Part shown: piece by piece, positions 56,483 to 64,000 of the stretch
How positions within the stretch are numbered: the first letter of the stretch is position 1
How the letters are laid out: each line of letters starts with the position of its first letter
From: Uloborus plumipes
Lineage: Eukaryota; Arthropoda; Arachnida; Araneae; Uloboridae
Reading direction: 5' to 3'
DNA length: 64,000 bases
Assembly: GCA_038373865.1 (NCBI GenBank)
Contig: JAXGGA010002913.1
Span: forward strand, 48,182 to 112,181
Translations under genes and position numbers: made by a program
The notes under the pieces: model-generated
Seen by the model: only the letters and a program-made list of their open reading frames with translations
Told to the model about the DNA's origin: nothing
Databases searched by the model: none

Positions 56483-57557
56483 CCGGGTTTGAAAAAACCT
56501 GGGGGTTTTGAAAAAGCCCAGCCCACCTGGGTTTTTGATCAAAAACCCGGGTTTTTTCAAGAATCATATTAATATGATTCTCTATTCAAACATTGTACAC
56601 CAACTTTTAGTTTTCACAGAATTAAGGGAGCCCTGAAGAGAGGTCGCTGTGAACTCCTAAAAACTTCTTCGACAAATTTGGAAAAAACATCGAAATATTG
56701 AATTTTTTAAATTGATAGTATAATTTAAATTGATACTGAATTCAATTTATAGATTGAAATATTTATTGATTTTTTTGCTCTTCTAAGCATTTAAAAAAAA
56801 GTGAAATTCAAGTGCAGTTTATTTTTAATATTTAATAAACTGTAAGGAAATAATAATGGCAAATTTCTAGACTAGGCACTGACCAAGACTAAATATTATA
56901 TTCCATATAAAGTCAACAAATGGGCCGTGCCGCACCATTTTTGATTTTGATGATGTTTGGTAGGAAAGATGCACCAATATTCTGTACCTCCAAACTGTTT
57001 TATTTTTTTCTCGAAAAAATTTTATTTTCGAGATATATCCATTTTTTTGCTCCGCGGATGAGTAAAATTCGGCATTTTTGATCTTTTTTCTAACAGCTCT
57101 GGTAAATTTACTTAAAGTGGTAGAAAGATCAAACATGGCTTATTTTGAAGCTAAAAGAATGAACTTTCATTTGTGCATAAAAAGAAACGGTTTGGGTTAA
57201 GCCTAAATATAAATTTTCCCGTGTCAAGTCGCGGTTCAAAAAGTGCCGTTTTCGTCATTTCAAGCATGAAAAAATATGAGGTACATGATATTGGTGCATA
57301 TTACCTACCAAGTATCATCAAAATTAAAAATGGTGCGGTACGAAAATTTCTGAAAATTTGTTGATTTTATATGGAATGATCCTATAACAAACTACATATC
57401 ATAACTAAATTGATCAACACCAATTTCTAGGCTTAGTATGGATCAAAATATTTATAATATTTAGTTTGTGTCTGAAATAAATGTTTCCAATATGCAATAA
57501 ATTTTGAAAAAACCCACTTTACCTACATAGTGGCTTTTATCAAGTGGGCGAACCCTG
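56483..57557 (+). mobile_element. hAT-type element carrying a nested insertion
   Basis: The left end CCGGGTTTGAAAAAACC and the right end (inverted) CAGGGTTCGCCCACTTG are flanked by CAGTTTAC (56475-56482) and CTGTTTAC (57558-57565), an 8-bp duplication with one mismatch. The element is colinear with the minus-strand copy at 5311-5862 except for the block at 56901-57382. Confidence 0.75.
56901..57382. mobile_element. Nested foldback-type element with ATTCCATATAAA ends
   Basis: Comparison with 5311-5862 shows that this block is absent there and that the sequence TATA occurs once in the empty site but on both sides here (56897-56900 and 57383-57386). The arms are inverted over about 90 nt (ATTCCATATAAA, GCACCATTTTTGATTTTGAT). 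The right end reads GGATCATTCC outward-in, like the GGGC(C/A)ATTC termini elsewhere. The left end seems to have lost about six bases. Confidence 0.7.
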
Positions 57558-58498
57558 CTGTTTACCAAAGTGAATAAAAAAAAATAGCCACTTTTGCACT
57601 TTTGGTAGCCATTTCGGATAAAGTACATACACCGCACAAAAAAGTAAATAACTTTTTCTTTTCGCTATTAGTAATATTAACAAATTAAAAGATTATAATT
57701 TTTTAATATTGGGATTGAAAAAAAAAACTATTTTGAACACAAAAGTTAGTCAAAAGTATCACGAATCATTGCTTTTGGTACTTTAAAGGAAAATATTCGA
57801 TCTGAAACGAAGAACCAAAAATTCATTTCTGGAAAATCGAAATAACGCTGACAAAAGACTCATGAGAAGGGAATGCTCTGAAGGGCGATATTATTCTTAA
57901 CAAATGAAGAAACCCATGGTCGCCACTTTTGGCGACTGGGACTTGATGATTCGGTCGCATGAAGAGCAAAATATTTGAGCAAAAAAAAAAAAAGGTGACT
58001 CGTTGGCGATTGCTAATCTAGCCCTAGAAGCGGCCATTTTACGCGGTATTTTAATAGTAAAAGCTACGACACGAGAACGTAAGAACTAGAAAAATTAAGA
58101 TGAAGTGTGAATGCGGAGTCAAATTGCAAGTTTTTGCCACTGAAACAACGATGGATTAACCCATAAACTGGGGTCCATGGCCTAGTATCAACCTAGTGTC
58201 CCTAAGATTTTAGTGTCTGAAATTCATAACAACTGCAAGTCAACGTTTAATATAATTTTCGATGATGACTCTTAATACTGTGACTCTTATTAAGGTCTGT
58301 AATTTGTGTAAGTCTGATATTTAATACGCTGTTCCTTGGAAAATTGTAATAGGTAGGTAAATAATAGAGCTGGTATCATACTGTAAAATTATTTATTTTC
58401 GCGGGGCTTTAATTTTCGCGATTTGAACGAGCACATCGTAAACGAGAAAAGATAAGCAAAAAAACTTCAACTTTATAGATATAATCATATCTTGGTTT
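57558..58498. other. No recognised gene
   Basis: About 57915-58026 (GGTCGCCACTTTTGGCGACT, GGCGATTGCTAATCTAG) is a partial copy of the 13866-14717 family. TTAACCCATAAACTGGGG near 58157 resembles a lone piggyBac-type MITE end. The rest is AT-rich. Confidence 0.45.
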
Positions 58499-58989
58499 TC
58501 TCTACTAATAATAAAGCTGAAGGTGGGTCTGTCTTTCTGTCTGTGACGCGAGTAGTGCCAAAACCGCTCGGTCGATATTCATAGAATTTAGCACAAAATT
58601 AGCATGTAGCATGGAGGGGGGAGGCTTTCGAAGCGTTTTTTCGGAAATTCTATTTTGTTCTTTTTTCATTCTGATTCTTTGCTCATTTTTCATACAAATT
58701 TGATTTAATGGAAAATAAATATTTAATACACATTTTTAAGACTTATGTGATTCGAAAGCTTGAATTTTTCTGCATAAAATGGTACCAGTTCGAAGGTTCT
58801 ACGAGCATGAGAAGAGTTGTGTTTATAGAATCCCGGAATTCAAGGTTTATCTTGAGCATGCTTGTATATTTTAATTAACGAAACAAAGTGTTTCTTTTTA
58901 TTTTTGAGACGGATGAAAAATTTTCATGCGCTCGTACAGCTTCTTATTTTAACTTTATTGCACGAGCACAGCCATGCTGGTACAGCTAG
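58499..58989 (+). mobile_element. Non-autonomous Helitron (491 bp)
   Basis: It starts T|TCTCTACTAATAATAAAG and ends TGCTGGTACAGCTAG|T, with a short AGCA...TGCT stem before the CTAG. The GTCTGTCTTTCTGTCTGTGA stretch near the 5' end is common in arthropod Helitron-like repeats. There is no Rep or helicase frame. Confidence 0.7.
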
Positions 58990-60068
58990 TATTCATATAA
59001 ACACGAAATTTTCAGCTCACGACGACAGCGATATCTTTTTCGCGAAAATTATGGCTTGCGAAAAGAAGTGCTAAGTACCTTACGGAATTATTGCTCACAT
59101 TTGACGATAATCTAACAAGAAGGAAATTTAGCAAACAAATGATAGAAACAACTCCAAAAAGTCAAAACAAATATTAATGAACAAATATGCATAAGCCATT
59201 TTTCCTTCCGTTTTTCCCCGTATAACTAAATACGACAGAATTTCCTCAAAAGAAAAAGTGCAATATAAATGCAAATTTACAAACAATAACTCGTTGTTAA
59301 CTAATTTTATTCACGCAGTTTAACGCTCTGATTCTTAACAGTCATCGCTTTTAATTATTTCCAGAAGCTATCATAACTCATTAACACGGGAAAATGAACC
59401 GCTCTGCAGACACTACACTGCTTTCTTTTCTTCACTTCTTTCGAAAAAGCGTATAATATTACGCAGACGATGTTTTATCGCCGCTTCTGCAAAGAACGAC
59501 TTGCCAGAAACAATTAGAGTCGTTTAATTATTCAAGATGACAAAGTCATTACGAAATCGTTTAGCCGTCTAATATTTCTTTATCTGAGTTGCTTTTCTTT
59601 ATTAAAAAAGGAATGGGAGTTCTTGTAATTTAACCAAAACTCTCAGTAAGACAAATATATTTTTTAAAAAATAATTAGTGCCACTTTCTTTTCATTTTTT
59701 ACAGCACTACGAATGTTTTGTTTCTTTTTTCAAATGACACTAAATACATTTCGTATTAATAAATTAAAATGGCTGCCTGTCAGAAATAATTTTAATGCAA
59801 TGAACTAGACCAGTGGTTTACAATCTGTGGGGAACGACTCACTAGGGAAACATGGAATAATAGTACGGAGGGCACGCAACTGTTGCCAGCATATCATTTT
59901 TGATTCACATAAAAATAGAATAAGATAAAATCAGTGTCAGCAAATAGGAAGCAGCATAACGTCAAAGCTGAGGCATTCGGGATTGAGCACCCAAACCAAA
60001 AAACATCGAAAATTTTCAATTAATGATACCACGTTTGAGAAACGCCCATCCATTACATTGACAATGTA
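58990..60068. other. Unique-looking DNA, no recognised gene
   Basis: Positions 59280-59640 are non-repetitive with several TTTAATTATT/TTTAATTATTC homeodomain-type sites. CCAGTGGTTTACAATCTGTG at about 59810-59830 resembles a lone hAT terminus. Confidence 0.4.
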
Positions 60069-60991
60069 CAGATGAACCTCGTTAGTTCGAATACGCTTAA
60101 GACGAATTACTGTTAAAACGAACTGCATTTCCGATCCCGTCCTATTGCTTGTTTTTTTTTTCTTGAGAAGACGAACGACGCCGACGGTTAAGACTAGGGA
60201 TGCACCGATTAATCAGCCATAATCGGCCACATTGCCAATTATTAATAATCGGTAAAATCGGGCCGATTAATCGGCCCAAAAATATTTTTTAAATACTATT
60301 CTTCAAAGTATACCTTCACTAAGAAACAAAGATAAATTACTTTATTAACAGTAACAATAATCCTCACAGTTGATATAAAGTTTTTAATAAATTAAAATTC
60401 TCTTACTTTGAATACGTATACATGGAAAATGTTGCAACATTTTTCATGTGGCGACAGTTTTCTATTTAGTACAGTGCTTTTAGATAACCTCTAATTTGCA
60501 CAAAGAATAAAAGTCTTGAATTAAATTGTTACTAATTATTAAAAAATTTAAATTAAAAGTTGTACTCCTAAATTGGAGTGCTCACCGCAGACTCCCACTC
60601 CCCTTTTTCTGAATTTTTATGTCCAATTAACATAACTAACAATGTGTTAATGTAATGTTATTGACAATATGAAAATTAGTTCTAAGAAGTTTGATAAAAT
60701 ATCGAAATTATTTTGTGAAAATAAGGAAAATGGGAAAAAAATTTCTCTCGGAAATAAAATATGTACTATTTCTAAACTCGAAATTGTTTAAGAGAGAAAA
60801 AACAGCGATGGTAATAAAATTGGTAGTATTAAAAACAATCATCCTTATCATTAATCGGCTCAGCCGATTAATCGGCCGATTATCAACGACCGATTAATCG
60901 GTAATCGGCCAATTTGCTTATCGGTGCATCCCTAGTTAAGACGAAATAATTTTTTAGGTCCCTAGGATTTAATTTTAACGAGGTTCGACTA
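60069..60991. mobile_element. pogo/Tc1-like MITE split by a hAT element
   Basis: The left end TACAGATGAACCTCGTTAG and the right end (inverted) TAGTCGAACCTCGTTAA, with AAGACGAA repeats inside, match the family at 52050-52220. The middle is occupied by the element at 60195-60934, leaving a roughly 180-bp host MITE. Confidence 0.65.
60195..60934. mobile_element. hAT-type non-autonomous element (740 bp)
   Basis: The ends TAGGGATGCACCGATTAATC and (inverted) TAGGGATGCACCGATAAGC are flanked by a perfect 8-bp duplication GTTAAGAC (60187-60194 and 60935-60942). Multiple AATCGGCC repeats sit inside both ends. There is no transposase. It is younger than the pogo-like MITE that it splits. Confidence 0.92.
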
Positions 60992-61080
60992 TCAATATTT
61001 CACCCACGTTTTCATTTAAACATCTATTTTTCTCCAAATTTATACCAGTTGTTAAGTATAGTTAAATTATCAATACTTAC

Positions 61081-61338
61081 CAAAGACGGATCTAGTAATG
61101 CTTCAAGGGTGAGGCGATTAATTTTATGACGTATTCTGTACTACCCGCATCTTTTATAAATGTTGACCTTATTTGTTTTGGACTTCAATTGCGAAAAATA
61201 TCCCGAGGAGAACCCTAAACCCACTTCAGCTAGAATCAAAGAGTCGTAATATGTCTTTCTTGAACTTCAATATTGAAACTTAACCAGTGTTGAGTCCTCA
61301 AGGGAGGGACGATCGCCCCTCTCTTGTATTCGTCCCTA
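61081..61338. mobile_element. hAT-type MITE, inverted relative of 4985-5257
   Basis: The ends CAAAGACGGATCTAG and (inverted) TAGGGACGAATACAAG are flanked by ATACTTAC (61073-61080) and ATACTCAC (61339-61346), one mismatch in eight. The ACGATCGCCCCTC core lies near the right end, so it is in the opposite orientation to 4985-5257 and 27459-27751. Confidence 0.72.
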
Positions 61339-61346
61339 ATACTCAC

Positions 61347-62205
61347 ATTGAAATATAGAAAAGACGCTTTGGCGCACGAAACTTCATAGAATATGGTTTT
61401 GTTTTTATGATCCATTAAATAAATTGTAACTTCAAGATAGTATTGAAGAAATTGGATTTTTACCAGTACCATGACACTTTTTCCGGACAAAAAAGGGTAC
61501 TGGTATGAACGTTTGAGAACTACTGGACTAAACCGTATATTTCTGAAATAGCATACAAAGCATGCCAAGATAATGAAAACTGGTACCAGGAAGATAAATA
61601 ATTGAAATTTAACCTGATGGCAAAAGCATGTTTTGCAACATCATCATATCTTAATTAACATAATACAAAATAAATCTGAAATAATTGGAGTGACAAGAAA
61701 ACCACTAGATTTATACGCTTTAAGTAAACTAAAATTGTGATCAACAATTTGTGGATACAATTTTATACCTCGTATCAAAAATATAAAAAAAGATTCAGTT
61801 TGCACTGCACTAAGAGACTGTTCACTGCAAATATTTTTTTCCTTGTTACGAGGATCAGAGTTTGCTTCAGACCCCATCCCTACAAATGACAACACACAAA
61901 GACAGAAAGCAACTTGTCGACGTTATTGCTGCAATTCAACAAGGAGATCAACAATTGACTTTGAGGAGGACTGGACGAAAGAACGTGGCACAAACTTGGT
62001 GCGTACTAGAGATAAATCTTTGTAGTAACGGATTAGAAGCAGGGGGGATTAGAAGACTCATGCAATGGAAAAAAAAAATGATGAGGAAAAAAAACCACGG
62101 ATTTACGCGAAGACAAGTGCAGACAGATATTTTTATTTTGAGATAAAAGGACTTAATTTCTAACACCGAGAGTTCAGGGAAAATAACAAAAATGTATGTA
62201 CTATG
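61347..62205. other. No recognised gene
   Basis: AT-rich to balanced sequence. Two overlapping short plus-strand frames at 61843-62146 (60 and 94 codons) have no recognisable domain and are not called. Confidence 0.45.
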
Positions 62206-62490
62206 TACATATATTTGTATGTTTGTTCCTTATACAAATCCTGTTTTCATCGGATTTTCATCAAACTTGGCACAGAGGTTCCTTGATGCACTACCGTTAA
62301 TAGGCGAGGTTTTGAAATTTTAGAAAAATCCAAAAAGCTCAAAATTAAATTTTTGTCTCAAAATGGCCTTTTTCTTTCAATTTTGAAAATATAGTTTTAG
62401 AGATAAGCGTTTAAGTATACAAATTGATAAAATTTAACACATTTAAGTATGAGTATTTTCCAAAAGAGATTACGGTTAACAATTAATTCG
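62206..62490 (+). repeat. Truncated Helitron-related copy
   Basis: TATATTTGTATG, CGGATTTTCATCAAACTTGG and CACAGAGGTTCCTTGATGCA match 23472-23770 in order. The similarity ends near 62490 and no 3' hairpin or CTAG end follows. Confidence 0.65.
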
Positions 62491-64000
62491 TCTTGTTGCA
62501 TAAAATTTTATACGGAAAAATTTCAGTTTTTGTAAACCTATTTTCTGTGGTATAATAGCACGGTCGGGTTCGAGTTTTAGCTAACGAGATTTTCTGTACA
62601 TAGAGAGCTAGTGAGAACTAGCTAACTGTGTACGGCGTCGAACATTTAGGTAAATAAGTCGAGTAAAACTCAAAACATTTCGTCAGATTTGACATGTGTT
62701 TTCTACTTCAGGCTTTTGTCGCAATCGAGTAACGCCTTACATAAGCGAGACGCGACACGCTGGGTGGCCAGTCATAACCTAATAAACATACTAAAACACT
62801 AGGCAGAGTCCATGTGAATTCAGGCAGAAAAGAGAGAGAGCGAAAGAGAATAGCATACCATCATAGAATTGGAAATTTTTGAATTTCAAACTTTAAAAGT
62901 CAGAAAAAAATAAGTAACAGGCAAATTTTAGTTTCCACCCAAGTTTAGTTCCCGGGATACAGTCTGCCAAAAATGGCAACATGGCGCTATTTCTCACTTC
63001 AAAATTTCGGAAGAAATTTCAAACCGCTTTATTTCTAGAAAAGCGAACTTTTTTTTAAGGTTAATTTATTATTTTTGTTTTAAAATATGCACCTTTTGGA
63101 ATGTGTTCAATTTTTCTTGCTGTACTGCCGTGCTAAGCATAAAAGTGGGAACAACACTTTTTAACAAAACTGAGTTATCACCACCAGATGTCCCTTAGGG
63201 ACGTATTTTACCTGAATACAATATTATATGGTCATTTGAGAACGGGAAATATTTGTGAAAAAAATTCTGAAAAATTATCATCTGAATCAAACACATGATG
63301 ACGCAAAGCTTTAATCTCAGTTTAAGCTCGACTGCAGATACCACTTTTGCGCTTAGCAGGCAGTATAGCTTTTTGATCCCTAAACTGAAACACTACTAAC
63401 CAACGCTACTTCACATTGGGTATATAGTGCTCAACGCTTAACTTGCATTGGAGCTCGACTCGTGTACTTCTATATTTCAGTGAATTTTTACATACTCAAC
63501 AAAATACTGACTACTTCCCACGGAAATTATTTCCGTAGTCTTACGCAGCTCCGACACTTCCTTTTTTAGAAATTCAACACTGGTTGTGCACCAAATCTTG
63601 TCCCATTCGAGTTTTTGCGTTTTGAAATGCAGCAAAAGGCAAAGTAAGCACACATCGAGGCACACAAGCAAATATTTTGGAATATGGTAGACTATTAAAT
63701 TCAAAACTTTTGTTGAATCGAATACCCAATTCTTTAAATTCGACTTCGAAAATGAAAGCGACATTATAAAAGACCTACTGTCAGCCCCTGTTAATCAGGT
63801 AACGGACAAACGATACGAATAAAGTATCTTGGAACCGAATATTTCCCATGCCATAGACGCAATGTTAAAGATCCCTGCTTAATCGAATAATATTTCTTGG
63901 AACGATAGTATTCGTTTAAATGGGGCCGACAGTATTTGCTTATAAAGCACAAAATTTTCACTAATGATGTGATTCAAGTTAAATAATTAAGAGCAAGAAT
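62491..64000. other. No recognised gene
   Basis: Mixed AT-rich DNA without identifiable coding, RNA or complete repeat structure. A 95-codon minus-strand frame at 63477-63764 has no recognisable domain. Confidence 0.45.

Noticed and set aside
61843..62146. Overlapping 60- and 94-codon frames
   Set aside because: Both are open by chance over the same bases and neither shows a motif.

Overview
This is a gene-poor, AT-rich eukaryotic (metazoan) window with no host protein-coding gene that I can recognise. The mix of transposons fits an arthropod genome with large introns or intergenic spaces: hAT-, piggyBac-, Tc1/mariner/pogo- and Helitron-type elements, long (TA)n and poly-A runs, and tRNA-derived repeats. 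A chelicerate such as a spider is my best guess, at low confidence and without any diagnostic gene.

The only convincing long coding region is at 16.2-18.9 kb. It consists of two overlapping reading frames (a Lys/Arg-rich protein and a roughly 600-residue transposase-like protein) inside a 4.6 kb DNA transposon at 14917-19541. The element has a 19-nt terminal inverted repeat starting GGGCGATTC, a 4-bp ATAT target duplication and clusters of a CAGTCCCCTG motif near both ends. It sits in the loop of an older foldback repeat. A second element at 47589-49979 has a related terminus (GGGCAATTCC), a 4-bp TTAT duplication, its own reiterated motif (GTCACACACGTAAG) and no transposase. A third related one is nested at about 56.9-57.4 kb, with an empty site visible in another copy of its host repeat.

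Layout: 0-2.4 kb unassigned; 2.4-6 kb hAT- and piggyBac-type MITEs, one nested in the other; 6.15-8.6 kb a degraded Helitron on the minus strand with a Pif1-like helicase tail; 8.6-14.7 kb dispersed MITEs and a GC-richer unique stretch; 14.8-19.7 kb the coding transposon; 19.9-28.8 kb more hAT, TA-type and Helitron copies; 28.8-36.2 kb mostly unassigned; 36.2-40 kb a composite duplicated satellite-bearing repeat; 40-47.6 kb two tRNA-like sequences and a 61-bp tandem array; 47.6-52.9 kb nested elements and foldbacks; 52.9-64 kb unique sequence with hAT, pogo and Helitron copies. Many boundaries rest on target-site duplications read directly from the sequence. Superfamily names come from terminal sequence and duplication length, not from database searches.
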